NCBI RefSeq assembly: GCF_022557175.1
Contig: NZ_CP092915.1
Span: forward strand, 806,001 to 870,000
Length of the DNA: 64,000 nt
Direction of reading: 5' to 3'
Source: Mycolicibacterium sp. YH-1
GTDB taxonomy: Bacteria > Actinomycetota > Actinomycetes > Mycobacteriales > Mycobacteriaceae
A program made the translations under genes and the position numbers. Positions within the stretch are counted from its first letter, which is position 1. Every line of letters starts with the position of its first letter. The notes beneath the pieces are model-generated. The model did not search any database, was not told the origin of the DNA, and saw only the letters and a program-made list of their open reading frames with translations. Below, one piece after another: positions 1 to 11,565 of the stretch.

Positions 1-1661
1 AACACCCACACCGGATTGGTCATCCCGTCCCCGACGGCCGCCCGATACGGCGTATCGCCGTCGGCGACCCCGCGCAAGGCCTCGGTGAGCTGCGATCGGG
101 TGCTGGCAATGACTGCCGTGCGTACCGGGCGGTGCACGCGCCGACGTGCCAGGGTGTAGGTCAGGTCGGGCAGCGCCACCTCATCGTGTCTCTGCAGCCA
201 GTCGGCCATCCTGCCTGCGGAGCGGCGCAGTTCCTCGGCTGAGGTGGACGACAGCGGAAAGAGCATTGGTGCCTGTGGCGATGCGGCCGATGACATCGTG
301 TCGTGGATCTCGGGAGCCTGCTCCAGTACGGCGTGCACATTGGTTCCCGACACCCCATACGACGACACCGCCGCCCTCCGGGGCGTGTGACCCGGCGTGG
401 GCCACGGCGTGTTGGCCTGCGGTACAAAGAGATTGGTCTCGATCTGTGCCATCGCGTCGGGCAGGCGGGTGAAGTGCAGATTCTGCGGAATGACACCGTG
501 CTGCAGTGCGAGGACCGCCTTCATCAGCCCGAGCACCCCGGATGCCGACTGGGTGTGTCCGAAGTTGGTCTTCACGGCCGCGAGCGCGCATGGACCGTCG
601 AGGCCGTATACCTCGGCCAGACTGGCGTATTCGATGGGGTCGCCGACGGCGGTGCCCGTGCCGTGCGTCTCCACCATGCCCACGCTGGCGGGGTCAACAC
701 CCGCCGCCGCCAACGCCTCGCGATAGGCCGCGACCTGCGCCGGCCGCGACGGTGTTGCGATATTCACCGTGTGGCCATCCTGATTCACAGCCGTGCCGCG
801 GATCACGGCCAGGATCCGGTCACCGTCCCGCTGCGCATCCGGCAACCGTTTGAGCATGATCACGACGCAGCCCTCGCCGGGCACGAACCCGTCCTCCGCG
901 ATGTCGAAGGCGTGGCAGCGTCCGGTGGGAGACAGCATGCCCGCGGCGGACCCCGAAGCCCATTTCCGCGGGTCAAGTATCAGCGTGGCGCCACCCGCCA
1001 GCGCAAGCTCGCTCTCCTTCTCGTGCAGGCTGCGGCAGGCCAGATGTACCGCGGTCAGGCCCGAGGAACAGGCGGTGTCCACGGTGAGGGCAGGACCGTG
1101 GGTTCCGAGGGCATGGGCGACCCGCCCCGACGCCAGGCTGAAGTTGTTACCGGTGAAGCCGTACGGGCCCTCCACGGCGTGCGCGTCGGCGGCTAACAAT
1201 TGGTAGTCGGCGTGCGTCAACCCGACGAACACCCCGGTCAGCGTGTCGGCTATCGCATGCCGGGTCATGCCGGCATGTTCCATGGCCTCCCAGGAGGTTT
1301 CCAGCAGCAACCGGTGCTGTGGGTCGCATGCGGTGGCCTCGCGCTCGTTGATCCCGAAGAACTCGAAGTCGAAGCCGGCAACGTCGTCCAGGAATGCACC
1401 CCACTTCGACACCGACCGACCGGGCATCCCAGGCTCCGGGTCGTAGTAGTCGTCGGAATCCCACCGATCGGCGGGAATCTCGGTAACTAGGTCATCGCCG
1501 CGCAGCAGTGACTCCCACAGCTGTTCCGGGGAGTCGATACCGCCGGGAAGTCGACACGCCATGCCGATGACGGCTACCGGAGTGACAGGTGTGGCGTGCG
1601 CAGTCGGCGAAGAGGCGCTTGGAGCCGAACTCCACGGATGCAATGTCTCTGACGGAGACAA
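1..1661 (-). CDS. Type I polyketide synthase, MAS/Pks2/Pks5-like, N-terminal part (KS domain), cut by window edge
   Basis: Only the first ~553 codons are in the window. The protein would extend methylmalonyl or malonyl units onto an acyl chain for a cell-envelope lipid. About 35 residues precede a ketosynthase that opens with [11 protein letters not shown], so there is no loading module, as in MAS, Pks2 and Pks5. The KS has the catalytic Cys in DTACSSGL (about residue 198) and the two His motifs ETHGTGT and NFGHTQS. The window ends in the KS-AT linker. The start chosen is TTG at 1661-1659, preceded by a strong gaggagggg ribosome site; no ATG lies nearer the conserved N-terminus except inside the KS motif. 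It is divergent from the FAAL gene, the usual partner that loads such synthases. The lipid cannot be named from this fragment. Confidence 0.88.
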   Translation of the reverse strand, partial: MSPSETLHPWSSAPSASSPTAHATPVTPVAVIGMACRLPGGIDSPEQLWESLLRGDDLVTEIPADRWDSDDYYDPEPGMPGRSVSKWGAFLDDVAGFDFEFFGINEREATACDPQHRLLLETSWEAMEHAGMTRHAIADTLTGVFVGLTHADYQLLAADAHAVEGPYGFTGNNFSLASGRVAHALGTHGPALTVDTACSSGLTAVHLACRSLHEKESELALAGGATLILDPRKWASGSAAGMLSPTGRCHAFDIAEDGFVPGEGCVVIMLKRLPDAQRDGDRILAVIRGTAVNQDGHTVNIATPSRPAQVAAYREALAAAGVDPASVGMVETHGTGTAVGDPIEYASLAEVYGLDGPCALAAVKTNFGHTQSASGVLGLMKAVLALQHGVIPQNLHFTRLPDAMAQIETNLFVPQANTPWPTPGHTPRRAAVSSYGVSGTNVHAVLEQAPEIHDTMSSAASPQAPMLFPLSSTSAEELRRSAGRMADWLQRHDEVALPDLTYTLARRRVHRPVRTAVIASTRSQLTEALRGVADGDTPYRAAVGDGMTNPVWV

Positions 1662-1843
1662 ATCCCCTCCTCACAGCAGGCCCTGCAGCTTCTCTGGCCA
1701 CTGCAAGGCTCACTCCCCCCGGATGTGAGCCGGCTAACTACGCCGGTGTCAATAGGTTAGGTTCGCGTACACCCGGTTGTCCTGAAATCCGAGCAATTCG
1801 CCGTTCTTTCCGGACATACGGCCGTGATGGTCGGGATACCCTG

Positions 1844-3589
1844 ATGCCCGTGGGGGAGACCACGATTCTGGATTTGCTGTGCGAGCGTGCGGGCTTGCAG
1901 GGCGACGATGCGGCGGTCACGTTCATCGATTACGAGCAGGACTGGAACGGGGTCTCGGAGAGCCTCACGTTCGCCCAGCTGTATCGGCGGACGCTGAGCG
2001 TTGCGCGGGATCTCAAGCAGTGTGGGTCGGCGGGTGACCGCGCTGTGATCCTGGCCCCCCAGGGGCTGGACTACATGGTCGCCTTTCTCGGTGCGATGCA
2101 GGCGGGACTGATCGCGGTGCCATTGTCAGTTCCGCTCGGCGGCGTCAGCGATGAACGCGTGAGTTCGGTGCTGGGGGATGCATCGCCGTCGGTCATTCTG
2201 ACCACGTCCCCCGTCGGCGGCGCCGTAGCCGAGTACGTCAGGTCCGAATCCGGTGCATCCACGCCGTCGATCGTCGAGGTCGACCTGCTTGATTACGCCA
2301 CTCCGGCGGGCTCGTTCGCCGGAGGCGAGAGTCGCACGGACACAGCGTATTTGCAGTACACATCTGGTTCGACCCGGCAGCCGGCCGGTGTGATGATGTC
2401 GCACAGAAACCTGATGGCCAATTTCGAACAGGTGATGTCCGGCTACTTCGCCGACTACGGAGGCCTCGCTCCGCCAGGCGCCACAATCGTGTCCTGGCTG
2501 CCGTTCTATCACGATATGGGTTTGTATCTGGGGGTCTGCGCACCGGTTCTCTCGGGGGTTACCGCTGTGCTCACGAGCCCGATGGCGTTCCTGCAGCGAC
2601 CGGCCCGGTGGATGCAACTCCTGGCGAGCAACAGTCGCGCTTACTCGGCCGCACCGAACTTCGCGTTTGAGTTGGCGGCGCGAAAGACGACCGACGATGA
2701 CTTGGCCGGGCTTGATCTCTCCGATGTGCTGGTCATCATCACCGGTAGTGAACGGGTGCACCCGGCAACGCTCAAGCGGTTCACCCAGCGCTTCGCCCCG
2801 TTCAACCTGCGTGAAGCGGTGATTCGACCGTCATATGGCCTCGCGGAGGCAACGGTCTATGTGGCGACCGACGCATCCGAGGAGCCCGCGGCCATCGTGC
2901 GCTTCGAATCCGAGAAGCTGTCGGCCGGCACGGCGCAACGGTGTGCGGGCGACGGTGGGACGCCGCTGGTCAGGTATGAGATACCGCAGTCACCGATGAT
3001 CCGCATAGTCGACCCAGAGACACGCGTCGAATGCCCGGCCGGAACCGTTGGCGAGATCTGGGTGCACGGTGACAACGTGGCCGCCGGCTATTGGCGGAAA
3101 CCTGACGCGACCGAGGCCACGTTCGGTGGACGGCTTGTCGCGTCGACGGATGGCACACCCGAGGGGCCGTGGCTACGCACAGGGGACCTGGGGTGTGTCT
3201 TCGATGGCGGCCTGTTCGTGATCGGCCGGATCAAGGATTTGTTGATCGTGTACGGGCGCAACCACTCTCCCGACGATATCGAGGCGACGATTCAGGAGAT
3301 CTCGGGTGGCCGGTGCGCGGCCATAGCCGTTCCGGACGGCTCCACCGAGAAGCTCGTCGTCATCATCGAAGCCGCGCTGCGGGGTGGGTCCCACCAGGAG
3401 TCCATGGACAAGCTCTCGGTCGTCAAGCGCGAGGTGACCTCGGCGATATTCGACTCGCACAGTCTTGGCGTCGCCGACCTAGTTCTGGTGCCGCGCGGGG
3501 CGATACCGATCACCACGAGTGGCAAAGTCAGGCGTGCGGCGTGTGTGGAGCAGTATCGGCACGGTCAGTTCGACCGCTTGGACGCCTAG
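1844..3589 (+). CDS. Fatty-acyl-AMP ligase (FAAL), FadD family
   Basis: 581 residues, the usual length of mycobacterial FAALs. The adenylation motif [12 protein letters not shown] (about residue 171), the motif [10 protein letters not shown] and the GYWRKP/RTGDLG region near the C-terminus are typical of FAALs, which activate fatty acids as acyl-AMP and hand them to a polyketide synthase rather than to CoA. Divergent position 180 bp from the polyketide synthase supports that pairing. ATG at 1844 was chosen because it immediately precedes the conserved start ETTILDLL; the frame stays open further upstream but that part has no family resemblance. Which FadD orthologue it is (FadD23-, FadD24- or FadD25-like) cannot be settled from sequence alone. 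Confidence 0.9.
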   Translation: MPVGETTILDLLCERAGLQGDDAAVTFIDYEQDWNGVSESLTFAQLYRRTLSVARDLKQCGSAGDRAVILAPQGLDYMVAFLGAMQAGLIAVPLSVPLGGVSDERVSSVLGDASPSVILTTSPVGGAVAEYVRSESGASTPSIVEVDLLDYATPAGSFAGGESRTDTAYLQYTSGSTRQPAGVMMSHRNLMANFEQVMSGYFADYGGLAPPGATIVSWLPFYHDMGLYLGVCAPVLSGVTAVLTSPMAFLQRPARWMQLLASNSRAYSAAPNFAFELAARKTTDDDLAGLDLSDVLVIITGSERVHPATLKRFTQRFAPFNLREAVIRPSYGLAEATVYVATDASEEPAAIVRFESEKLSAGTAQRCAGDGGTPLVRYEIPQSPMIRIVDPETRVECPAGTVGEIWVHGDNVAAGYWRKPDATEATFGGRLVASTDGTPEGPWLRTGDLGCVFDGGLFVIGRIKDLLIVYGRNHSPDDIEATIQEISGGRCAAIAVPDGSTEKLVVIIEAALRGGSHQESMDKLSVVKREVTSAIFDSHSLGVADLVLVPRGAIPITTSGKVRRAACVEQYRHGQFDRLDA

Positions 3590-3612
3590 TCGAACCAGAG
3601 GTGAGGTGGGAA

Positions 3613-4434
3613 TTGAATTTGGCCTGCGATGACCGTGGCCAGGGCGAACCGGTGCTGTTCATTGCCGGTCAAGGCGGCGTTGGACGCACCTGGGATCTCC
3701 ATCAGGTGCCAGCCTTCCTGGACGCCGGATACCGGGTCATCACGTTCGACAACCGGGGAGTGGGTGCGACGGCGACCGCTGAGGGCTTCTCAACGGAGAC
3801 AATGGTCGCCGACACGGCGGAGTTGATCGAGAGGCTCGACGTCGCTCCCGTACGCCTCGTGGCCGTCTCCATGGGTGCATACATCGCACAGGAGCTCATG
3901 CTGGCCCGGCCCGAACTGGTGCGGCAGGCCGCGTTGATGGCGACCCGCGGGCGCCACGATCGGATGCGCGAGTTCTGTCGCACAGCCGAACAGGATCTCC
4001 TCGACTCCGGCGTTGCTCTACCACCGTCCTATGAGGCGAAGCGTCGTTTGCTTGGCAGCTTTTCACCGAAGACCTTGAACGATGACAAATCCGTTCGAGA
4101 CTGGATCGACACCTTCACGATGTGGCCCGCAAAACCGACCCCAGGCACTCGCGCCCAGTATGGCGTGGCACCGGAGCACGATCGATTGCCTGCCTACGCA
4201 TCGATCACCGCACGTGTGCTGGTGATCGGATTCTCTGACGATCTCGTGATGCCCCCGCACCTTGGCGCGGAGGTCGCACAGGCGCTTCCGAATGGGAGCT
4301 ATCTCGAAATTGCTGACACGGGTCATCTGGGTTTCCTCGAACGGCCACAAGCGGTCAACTCGGCGATTCTTGACTTCTTTGACGACGGCCTCCGGGGACG
4401 CGATGAGCGGACGCGTCCAAACTGGCGGTGCTAG
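3613..4434 (+). CDS. Alpha/beta hydrolase fold protein
   Basis: 273 residues with a full catalytic triad: nucleophile in VSMGAY (Ser about 86), Asp in FSDDLV (about 209) and His in TGHLGF (about 238), plus the oxyanion region FIAGQGGVG. It begins 23 bp after the FAAL stop and is probably co-transcribed. TTG at 3613 is preferred because agaggtgagg lies just upstream; GTG at 3601 in the same frame is the alternative. In such a setting it could be an esterase or thioesterase that edits or releases the lipid product, but that is inference. It is not a TesA-type protein by motif. Confidence 0.8.
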   Translation: MNLACDDRGQGEPVLFIAGQGGVGRTWDLHQVPAFLDAGYRVITFDNRGVGATATAEGFSTETMVADTAELIERLDVAPVRLVAVSMGAYIAQELMLARPELVRQAALMATRGRHDRMREFCRTAEQDLLDSGVALPPSYEAKRRLLGSFSPKTLNDDKSVRDWIDTFTMWPAKPTPGTRAQYGVAPEHDRLPAYASITARVLVIGFSDDLVMPPHLGAEVAQALPNGSYLEIADTGHLGFLERPQAVNSAILDFFDDGLRGRDERTRPNWRC

Positions 4435-4955
4435 AACCGCGCAGCTTCTGGAGCGCTCGCCGCACCTGAGCGCCGGAGTCGACGGTGCGGTTGGCCGAGT
4501 GTGTCGCGGCACTTACTGGGCGAGCGCAGTCCCATCAGCCGTAAGGCTCTGGGCGCCAGCATCATTGACGTCGGATAGCGCCGCGCATGGCCAGTGTGAT
4601 CGACCGGTGTCAGCGGTATGCAATCCGCAGCGTCTAGGTAGCGAATACACAGTTTTCTGCGGTCGGTTGCGACCGGCTTAAACCTTCCGTTCCTCGTCTG
4701 GGTGAAGGTTGAATGTATTACGATCCCGTATCACAGTGGGGAAATGAACTGATATGGAGGGGGGCCTTCATGTTTTACTCGTCAGGTTCGGATTGCGCTA
4801 TCCGAGGCGTTGCACGTTTGCCGTGATCCCCCACACGGCTGGCCTCGGGTGCTCACAGCATTCGAGGCGTCGGCGCAGCGCGGCCTATGGGCATCGCCGG
4901 CTGGAGCAGTTTTCGTGGTCCGAGCCTGGAATTCGGATGTAGGGGGTTCGCAATC
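4435..4955 (+). other. 521-bp non-coding stretch upstream of mmpS
   Basis: No convincing protein gene. It holds an inverted repeat AACCTTC (4681-4687) / GAAGGTT (4704-4710) with a 16-nt spacer, a TACGAT hexamer at 4718-4723 that could be a -10 element without an obvious -35, and an 18-codon candidate leader frame at 4770. This is likely the promoter and regulatory region of the mmpS-mmpL-mmpL operon. The stretch 4435-4680 shows nothing I can name. Confidence 0.5.
4770..4826 (+). CDS. Candidate 18-codon leader peptide upstream of mmpS
   Basis: ATG at 4770 sits 5 nt after the strong ribosome site ggaggggggcc. The frame reads MFYSSGSDCAIRGVARLP and stops with TGA at 4824-4826, 129 nt before the mmpS start. 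The strength of the ribosome site is the only support; composition is not diagnostic. If real it would be a regulatory leader or a small uORF. A chance frame is equally plausible. Confidence 0.25.
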   Translation: MFYSSGSDCAIRGVARLP

Positions 4956-5384
4956 TTGGGGGTTCTGAGGCGGCTGTGGATTCCGCTGCTGATAGCGGTG
5001 GTGCTCGCGGTTGGGGGCTTCACTGTGTCCCGGCTGCACGGCGTATTCGGTTCTGAGAATCGCGCGGCCTACTCCGACACCGAAACCGAGGAGCGTCAGC
5101 CCTACAACCCCAAGCAGCTGGTCTACGAGGTCTTCGGGCCGCCCGGGACGGTGGCGAGTATCAGCTATTTCGACGGCGACTCGGAGCCGCGTTTCGTCGA
5201 GGGAGCAAGCCTGCCGTGGTCGTATCAGTTCGCAATGACCAAGGCGACCGCCATGGCCAATATCGTCGCGCAGGGCAACAGCGACAGCATCGGCTGCCGC
5301 ATCACCGTGGGCGATGAGGTCAAAGCGGAGCGAGTCAGGCAAGGGGCGAGTGCGTTCACCTTCTGCCAGCTGAAGGCCGCATGA
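4956..5384 (+). CDS. MmpS family membrane protein
   Basis: 142 residues with one N-terminal membrane segment ([17 protein letters not shown]) followed by a periplasmic domain containing [18 protein letters not shown] and two Cys near the C-terminus (IGCR, FTFCQL), the standard MmpS layout. MmpS proteins are accessory subunits of MmpL lipid or siderophore exporters. TTG at 4956 is chosen: it lies 9 nt after agggggt and gives the usual short cytoplasmic tail. Its stop overlaps the mmpL start (ATGA at 5381-5384), so the two are translationally coupled. Confidence 0.9.
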   Translation: MGVLRRLWIPLLIAVVLAVGGFTVSRLHGVFGSENRAAYSDTETEERQPYNPKQLVYEVFGPPGTVASISYFDGDSEPRFVEGASLPWSYQFAMTKATAMANIVAQGNSDSIGCRITVGDEVKAERVRQGASAFTFCQLKAA

Positions 5385-8269
5385 CCAGCCAGCCGACGAG
5401 CGTCAATCCGCCGTTCATACCGCGGATGATCCGTCGGCTGGCGATTCCCGTAATCCTCGGGTGGTTGGTGATCGCCTATGTCCTCGGCGCGACCGTCCCC
5501 CCGCTGGAGCAAGTTGAGAAAGAGCGTTCGGTATCGATGATTCCGAACGATGCGCCGTCATTCGAGGCGATGCACCGCATGGGTGTGAGCTTCGAGGAAT
5601 CAACGTCAAACAGTGTGGCGATGATCGTCTTGGAGGGACAGCAACCCCTGGGCGATGACGCACACCGCTATTACGACGACGTGATCCGGCAGTTGAAGGC
5701 CGACACCGCGCATGTGCAGCACGTGCAGGATTTCTGGGGGGATCCGCTTACGGCTGGCGCGGCGCAGAGCTCCGACGGTAAGGCCGTATACGTCCAGATG
5801 AGCCTCACGGGTGATCTTGGCCAGGGTTTGGCCAACGAGTCCCTGCAAGCCGTCCGGGACATCGTTGACCGGACGCCACCGCCGCCGGGGGTCAAGGCCT
5901 ATGTCACCGGCCCCGCGGCCCTCATCGCGGACCTGAGCCAGAGCGGCAATAAGACGGTCCTGCTGGTCACTGGGCTGAGCCTCGCGGTGATCTTCACGAT
6001 GCTGCTCTTCTTCTACCGCTCCGTTGCCACCGCCATCATTCTGTTGATCCTGGTGGGGTTGCAGCTGCAGGTTGCCCGAGGAGTGGTGGCATTTCTCGGT
6101 GACCAGGGGTGGGTCGGTCTGTCCACCTACGCCGTCAACCTGCTGGTGACGCTCGGAATCGCGGCTGGCACCGACTACGGCATCTTCTTCACCGGGCGGT
6201 ATCAGGAGGCGCGTCAGGCTGGCGAGGACCGGGAAACGGCCTTCTACACCACATATCGCAGCGTGGCGAAGGTGGTCCTGGCCTCGGGCCTGACGATTGC
6301 CGGAGCTGTCTTCTGTCTGACCTTCACCAGGTTGCCCTATTTTCAGACCCTGGGTGTTCCCTGCGCCTTGGGAATGATCGTCGCGGTTGCTGTGGCGCTG
6401 ACGTTGATTCCCGCGGTTCTTGCGGTGGGAAGCCGTTTTGGGCTGTTCGAGCCGAAGCGGAAGATCATCGTCCGTCGATGGCGGCGAGTGGGTACGGCGG
6501 TCGTGCGGTGGCCCGCACCCATCCTTCTGACGACGATCGCCGTGTCACTTATCGGCCTGCTGGCGCTGCCGGCCTACCAACCCGGCTACAACGATCAGAA
6601 GTATCTCCCCAAGGACATTCCCGCCAATGAGGGGTATGCGGCGGCTGACCGGCACTTTCCTCAGTCGCTGATGGTGTCGCCCGACATTTTGTTGGTCGAG
6701 GCCGATCACGATATGCGTAACCCGGCGGATTTCCTGGTGTTGAACAAATTGGCCAAGAGCGTTCTTGCCGTTCCCGGAATCTCCAGAGTTCAGGCGGTGA
6801 CTCGGCCCGAGGGCACTCCACTCGAGCACACCACATTACCGTTCATGATCAGCATGTCGAACGCCAGTCAACTGCAACTCCTGCCATTTCAAAAGGCCCG
6901 TATGGAGGATATGCTCACGCAGGCCGACGAATTGTCCAAGACAATAGACGTGATGCAGCGTATGTACGGTCTGATGCAAAGGCTTGCCAGTACGACGAAT
7001 GACATGGTTCGCCAAACGCACGAACTCGAGGACGTCACGAACGAGCTGCGTGATCACATTGCGGACTTCGATGATTTCTTCAGGCCGATTCGCAATTACT
7101 TCTATTGGGAGCCGCACTGTTTCGATATTCCCGTCTGCTGGTCCATAAGGTCCCTGTTCGATGCCCTGGACGGCGTCGATCGGATCAGCCAGAAGATGGA
7201 TGATCTCGTCCAGAACCTCGACCAGCTGAATGCGCTCATGCCGCAGCTGCTCGCTCAGTTCCCGTCGATGATCGCCACCATGGAGAGCACGCGGACCATG
7301 ATGCTGACCATGCACAGCACCATGTCGGGAGTATTCACCCAGATGGAGGACTCGAGCCAGAACGCCACCGCCATGGGCAAGGATTTTGATGCGGCACGCA
7401 ATGATGACTCGTTCTACCTGCCCAAGGAGATCTTCGAGAACAAGGATTTCAAACGAGTCATGAATGTGTTCGTGTCGCCGGACGGAAAGTCGATGCGAAT
7501 GCTCATTTCGCAACGCGGCGATCCCGCAACGCCAGAGGGGATCGCGCGAGTCGATCCGATACGAACCGCCGCGGAGGAGGGTCTCAAGGGAACTCCATTG
7601 GAGAGTGCCAGGATCTCCATAACGGGCAGCGCGGCCATGGCGAAGGATCAGGTGGACGGATCCCGATACGATCTCTTGATCGCGGGAGTCGCTGCGCTCT
7701 GCCTGATTTTCATCATCATGCTGATCATGATCCGAAGCCTTGTCGCCGCGCTGGTTATCGTGGGCACGGTTGCGGTGTCGCTTGGCGCGGCCTTCGGGCT
7801 GTCCGTGCTGATCTGGCAGCACATCCTCGGCATCGAATTGAACTGGCTCGTGCAGGCAATTGCTCTGATCATTCTTCTGGCCGTCGGCTCTGACTACAAC
7901 CTGCTGCTGGTGTCACGGATGAAGGAGGAAGTGGGCGCGGGGATAAACACCGGCATCATCCGGGCAATGGGTGGTACCGGAAAGGTCGTGACTGCCGCGG
8001 GTCTGGTGTTCGCCTTCACGATGATGTCGATGCTGGCAAGCGATGTGCGCACGATCGGTCAGGTCGGGTCGACCATCGGTATCGGTCTGTTGTTCGACAC
8101 CCTGGTGGTGCGTGCGTTCATGACGCCCTCGATCGCCGCGCTGCTGGGGCGCTGGTTCTGGTGGCCGCTACGGGTGCGTCCGCGGCCCGCCAGTTCGCTA
8201 CTTCGCTCGACGGGCCCCCGGCCGCTGGTCCGTGCCCTTCTATTGGGTCAAGAAGAACGTTCACCGTAG
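5381..8269 (+). CDS. MmpL family RND transporter, copy 1
   Basis: 962 residues, 12-TM RND transporter of the MmpL4 type. The proton-relay motifs [10 protein letters not shown] (Asp265-Tyr266) and [11 protein letters not shown] (Asp838-Tyr839) are both present. The second periplasmic loop has a long helical region with paired Cys in CFDIPVC (580 and 586), as at the tip of the MmpL4/MmpL5 coiled coil. It is coupled to mmpS by a 4-nt overlap and followed 11 bp later by a second MmpL. An mmpS-mmpL-mmpL string is the layout of glycopeptidolipid export loci, but the substrate here is unknown; the nearby PKS and FAAL suggest a complex lipid. Confidence 0.93.
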   Translation: MTSQPTSVNPPFIPRMIRRLAIPVILGWLVIAYVLGATVPPLEQVEKERSVSMIPNDAPSFEAMHRMGVSFEESTSNSVAMIVLEGQQPLGDDAHRYYDDVIRQLKADTAHVQHVQDFWGDPLTAGAAQSSDGKAVYVQMSLTGDLGQGLANESLQAVRDIVDRTPPPPGVKAYVTGPAALIADLSQSGNKTVLLVTGLSLAVIFTMLLFFYRSVATAIILLILVGLQLQVARGVVAFLGDQGWVGLSTYAVNLLVTLGIAAGTDYGIFFTGRYQEARQAGEDRETAFYTTYRSVAKVVLASGLTIAGAVFCLTFTRLPYFQTLGVPCALGMIVAVAVALTLIPAVLAVGSRFGLFEPKRKIIVRRWRRVGTAVVRWPAPILLTTIAVSLIGLLALPAYQPGYNDQKYLPKDIPANEGYAAADRHFPQSLMVSPDILLVEADHDMRNPADFLVLNKLAKSVLAVPGISRVQAVTRPEGTPLEHTTLPFMISMSNASQLQLLPFQKARMEDMLTQADELSKTIDVMQRMYGLMQRLASTTNDMVRQTHELEDVTNELRDHIADFDDFFRPIRNYFYWEPHCFDIPVCWSIRSLFDALDGVDRISQKMDDLVQNLDQLNALMPQLLAQFPSMIATMESTRTMMLTMHSTMSGVFTQMEDSSQNATAMGKDFDAARNDDSFYLPKEIFENKDFKRVMNVFVSPDGKSMRMLISQRGDPATPEGIARVDPIRTAAEEGLKGTPLESARISITGSAAMAKDQVDGSRYDLLIAGVAALCLIFIIMLIMIRSLVAALVIVGTVAVSLGAAFGLSVLIWQHILGIELNWLVQAIALIILLAVGSDYNLLLVSRMKEEVGAGINTGIIRAMGGTGKVVTAAGLVFAFTMMSMLASDVRTIGQVGSTIGIGLLFDTLVVRAFMTPSIAALLGRWFWWPLRVRPRPASSLLRSTGPRPLVRALLLGQEERSP

Positions 8270-8280
8270 ATGAAGGCAGC

Positions 8281-11160
8281 ATGAGCGGCGAGCGCACAGC
8301 CAACCGTCCGCCGTTCGTTGCGCGGACGATCCACAGGCTGGCCGTGCCAATCATTCTCGGGTGGCTGGTGATCGTCGGTCTCGTGACTTTTGTCATTCCG
8401 TCGCTGGAACAGGTTGGACGGGAGTTCTCCGTATCGCTGGTGCCCAGGGACGCGCCGTCGTTCGAGGCGATGCAGCGGATGGGGGAGAGCTTCGAGGAAT
8501 CCAGTTCCGACAGTGTGGCGATGATCGTCATAGAGGGCCAGCGCCCTCTCGACGACGGTGCGCACCGTTATTACGACGATTTGGTTCGTGAGTTGCGAGC
8601 CGATACGACGCACGTGGAGCATGTGCAGGATTACTGGGGAGATCCGCTCACCGCGACGGGTGTGCAGAGCGCTGATGGTAAGGCCGCGTATGTCCAGTTG
8701 AACCTCGCAGGCAACCAGGGCGAGGCCCTGGCGAACCAGTCAGTGGAGGCCGTACGGGACATCGTGGAACGGGCCTCGCCGCCGCCGGGGGTCACGGCAT
8801 ATGTCACTGGCCCAGCGCCTTTGGTGACCGATATGAACCATGCCGGCGATCACTCCATCATCAGAATCACCGTGGTGACTCTCGCGGTGATCTTCACGAT
8901 GCTGGTTCTTGTCTACCGATCGGTTGCCACCGCCATCCTCCTTCTGGTCATGGTGGGGATACAGGTGCAGGTGGCCCGCGGAGCCGTCGCGCTTCTCGGC
9001 GATCACGAGATCATCGGGCTTTCGACATTTGCCGTTAATCTGTTGGTATCGCTGGGGATCGCGGTCGGAACGGACTACGGGATCTTCTTCACGGGCCGCT
9101 ATCAGGAGGCGCGTCAGGCCGGCCAAGACCTCGAAACCGCTTTCTACACAACATATCGCAGCGTTGCGAAGGTGGTCTTGGCCTCGGGCCTGACCATCGC
9201 CGGAGCGATCTACTGCCTGAGCTTCGCCCGATTGCCCTACTTCCAGACGCTGGGTGCGCCCACTGCTGTGGCGATGGTCGTCGCGGTTGCGGTGGCCGTG
9301 ACGCTGATTCCCGCGGTTCTCGCGGTAGGTGGCCGTTTAGGGCTGTTCCAGCCCAAGCGCAAGATCAACGTCCGTCGATGGCGGCGGCTGGGCACAGCTA
9401 TCGTCCGGTGGCCCGCGCCCATTCTCCTCACCGCATGCGTTATCGCGCTTATCGGCCTATTGGCGCTGCCGGGTTACACGACCAGCTATGACGACCGAAT
9501 GTACCTGCCCAAGGACATCCCCTCCAATGTCGGTTACGCGGCTGCGGACAGACATTTTCCGCAGTCGCGAATGATGCCCGACATTCTGTTGGTCGAGTCC
9601 GACCACGACATGCGTAACCCGGCAGACCTCTTGGTCTTGAACAAACTGGCCAAGGCTGTCTTCGCGGTTCCCGGAATTTCCAGGGTGCAGGGCATAACTC
9701 GACCTGAGGGAACGCCGATTGAACAAACGTCGATACCGTTTCTACTCAGCCTGCAGAGCGCGAGTCAGAAGCAGGTCTTGCCGTTTCAGAAGGATCGCAT
9801 GAAGGACTTACTCGTCCAGGCCGACGGCCTGACGAAGATGACGAACATCATGCAAGACATGTACGGCGTGATGCAAAAGCTCATCAATGCGACCCACGAT
9901 ATGGTGCGCAACGCGCATCAGCTGGAGATTCTCACGAACGAGTTGCGGCAGTCCATTGCGGATTACGACGATTTCTTCAGACCGATCCGCAACTATTTCT
10001 ACTGGGAACCGCACTGCTACGACATTCCCATCTGTTGGGCCTTCCGATCCTTGTATGACGCCGTCGACGGTATCAATGACGTCAGCGACAAATTGCAGGG
10101 TCTCGTCGGAAGTCTCGATCGACTGGACGCGATCATGCCGCAGTTGTTGGCGCAGTTCCCGCCGATGATTGCGATGATGAAGACAATGCGGAACATGATG
10201 CTGACGATGTACAGCACCATGTCGGGCACTTTTGAGCTCATGGACGAGTCGAGTGCGGACTCCAGCGAAATGGCCAGGGCTTTCGACGCCGCGCAGAACG
10301 ACGACTCCTTCTACCTGCCCCCCGAGGTCTTCGAGAATGCCGACTTCAAACGCGCCATGAACTTGTTCTTCTCACCGGACGGGAAGTCGGTGCGCTTGAT
10401 CATTTCGCACAGGGGCGATCCCGCGACGCCCGAGGGTATCGCGCAGGTCGGCGCGGTGCAGAGCGCCGCCGTGGAGGCACTCAAGGTGACACCGCTGGAG
10501 AACGCCCACGTCTATCTCGCGGGGACCGCGGCGACGTTCAAGGACATGCGCGACGGCTCCACCTACGACCTCTTGATCGCGGGAGTCGCCGCGCTGTGTC
10601 TGATCTTCATCATCATGTTGATAGTGACGAGAAGCCTTGTGGCCGCGCTGGTTATCGTCGGCACGGTGGCGGTGTCGCTGGGCGCGGCGTTCGGGCTGTC
10701 GGTGCTGATCTGGCAGCACATCCTCGGCATCCACCTGCACTGGCTCGTCCTCGCGATGTCTGTGATCATCCTTCTGGCGGTCGGTTCCGACTACAACCTG
10801 CTGCTGGTGTCGCGGATGAAAGAGGAGATAGGTGCCGGGATAAACACCGGCATCATCCGGGCGATGGGCGGCACCGGCAAGGTCGTGACGTCCGCTGGTC
10901 TGGTGTTCGCCTTCACCATGATGTCGATGTTGGCCAGCGACCTGCGCATCATCGGGCAGGTGGGTTCCACCATCGGTATCGGTCTGTTGTTGGACACCCT
11001 GGTGGTGCGCGCGCTCATGACACCCTCGATCGCCGCGTTGCTGGGACGCTGGTTCTGGTGGCCGCAACGGGTGCGCCAGCGCCCCGCCAGTTCACTCCTT
11101 CGGCCGACAGGCCCCCGGCCGGTGGTGCGTGAACTCCTGCTGCCCAAGGATGAGCGCTGA
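8281..11160 (+). CDS. MmpL family RND transporter, copy 2
   Basis: 959 residues and closely similar along its whole length to the preceding MmpL, so a tandem duplication. Relay motifs [10 protein letters not shown] (Asp265) and [11 protein letters not shown] (Asp837) are intact, and the loop Cys pair appears as CYDIPIC. ATG at 8281 follows gaaggcag and aligns with the N-terminus of copy 1; an in-frame extension upstream overlaps copy 1 and is not conserved. The main differences lie in the periplasmic loops, where substrate choice is expected. Both copies look functional. They probably work as a pair with MmpS, as MmpL4a and MmpL4b do. Confidence 0.92.
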   Translation: MSGERTANRPPFVARTIHRLAVPIILGWLVIVGLVTFVIPSLEQVGREFSVSLVPRDAPSFEAMQRMGESFEESSSDSVAMIVIEGQRPLDDGAHRYYDDLVRELRADTTHVEHVQDYWGDPLTATGVQSADGKAAYVQLNLAGNQGEALANQSVEAVRDIVERASPPPGVTAYVTGPAPLVTDMNHAGDHSIIRITVVTLAVIFTMLVLVYRSVATAILLLVMVGIQVQVARGAVALLGDHEIIGLSTFAVNLLVSLGIAVGTDYGIFFTGRYQEARQAGQDLETAFYTTYRSVAKVVLASGLTIAGAIYCLSFARLPYFQTLGAPTAVAMVVAVAVAVTLIPAVLAVGGRLGLFQPKRKINVRRWRRLGTAIVRWPAPILLTACVIALIGLLALPGYTTSYDDRMYLPKDIPSNVGYAAADRHFPQSRMMPDILLVESDHDMRNPADLLVLNKLAKAVFAVPGISRVQGITRPEGTPIEQTSIPFLLSLQSASQKQVLPFQKDRMKDLLVQADGLTKMTNIMQDMYGVMQKLINATHDMVRNAHQLEILTNELRQSIADYDDFFRPIRNYFYWEPHCYDIPICWAFRSLYDAVDGINDVSDKLQGLVGSLDRLDAIMPQLLAQFPPMIAMMKTMRNMMLTMYSTMSGTFELMDESSADSSEMARAFDAAQNDDSFYLPPEVFENADFKRAMNLFFSPDGKSVRLIISHRGDPATPEGIAQVGAVQSAAVEALKVTPLENAHVYLAGTAATFKDMRDGSTYDLLIAGVAALCLIFIIMLIVTRSLVAALVIVGTVAVSLGAAFGLSVLIWQHILGIHLHWLVLAMSVIILLAVGSDYNLLLVSRMKEEIGAGINTGIIRAMGGTGKVVTSAGLVFAFTMMSMLASDLRIIGQVGSTIGIGLLLDTLVVRALMTPSIAALLGRWFWWPQRVRQRPASSLLRPTGPRPVVRELLLPKDER

Positions 11161-11226
11161 GGCGTTGCGAAACCCCGGAAGAGTTCGAGCCGACGGATTA
11201 AAGTGCGCCTTGGGGGAGGTTTTCAC

Positions 11227-11565
11227 ATGATTGCACTGTCATTGAGCAGAATTGCCGCCGTGGTCGGCGGTGTGGCGTTGTCGTTGACAGCCGGGGCCGG
11301 GCTCGCGGCCGCCGAACCTGATCTGGGGCCAATGGTCAACACAACCTGCAGCTACGAGCAGGTGATGTCGGCGGCGAATGCTCAGGACCCGGCGGCTGCC
11401 GCGCAGTTCAGCGGATCATCGCAGTCGCAGGGGTATTTGCGGCAGTTCCTCGGGGCGCCGCCCGATCAACGTCAACAGATGGCCGCGATGATCATGAGTG
11501 TGCCGGGAAATCAGCAGTACCTTGGCTTGATGCAGCAGATCTTCGGCAGCTGTAACCACTACTGA
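11227..11565 (+). CDS. Secreted hemophore-related protein
   Basis: 112 residues with a Sec signal peptide (cleavage after GLAAA, before EPD). The mature part has two Cys (NTTCSYEQV and FGSCNHY) and the pattern FLGAPPDQRQQM typical of the mycobacterial hemophore-related family that includes Rv0203-like small secreted proteins. ATG at 11227 follows gggggagg by 8 nt; a GTG 24 nt upstream is in frame but less likely. It follows the second mmpL by 66 bp on the same strand and may share its transcript. Haem binding is a family-level inference. Its last 7 bp overlap the end of the convergent IclR gene. Confidence 0.82.
   Translation: MIALSLSRIAAVVGGVALSLTAGAGLAAAEPDLGPMVNTTCSYEQVMSAANAQDPAAAAQFSGSSQSQGYLRQFLGAPPDQRQQMAAMIMSVPGNQQYLGLMQQIFGSCNHY

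Noticed and set aside
303..1196. Long plus-strand open frame opposite the polyketide synthase
   Set aside because: It is antisense to the conserved KS domain and reads as Arg/His/Pro-rich low-complexity sequence; high GC keeps the frame open.
1730..1746. Small stem CCGGC/GCCGG in the pks-FAAL divergent region
   Set aside because: Five-base arms are expected by chance at this GC content and no promoter element aligns with it.
4754..4942. 62-codon open frame upstream of mmpS
   Set aside because: Its start lies inside the ribosome-site-like ggagggg string and the translation is Arg/Ser-rich; the 18-codon frame at 4770 has the better start context.
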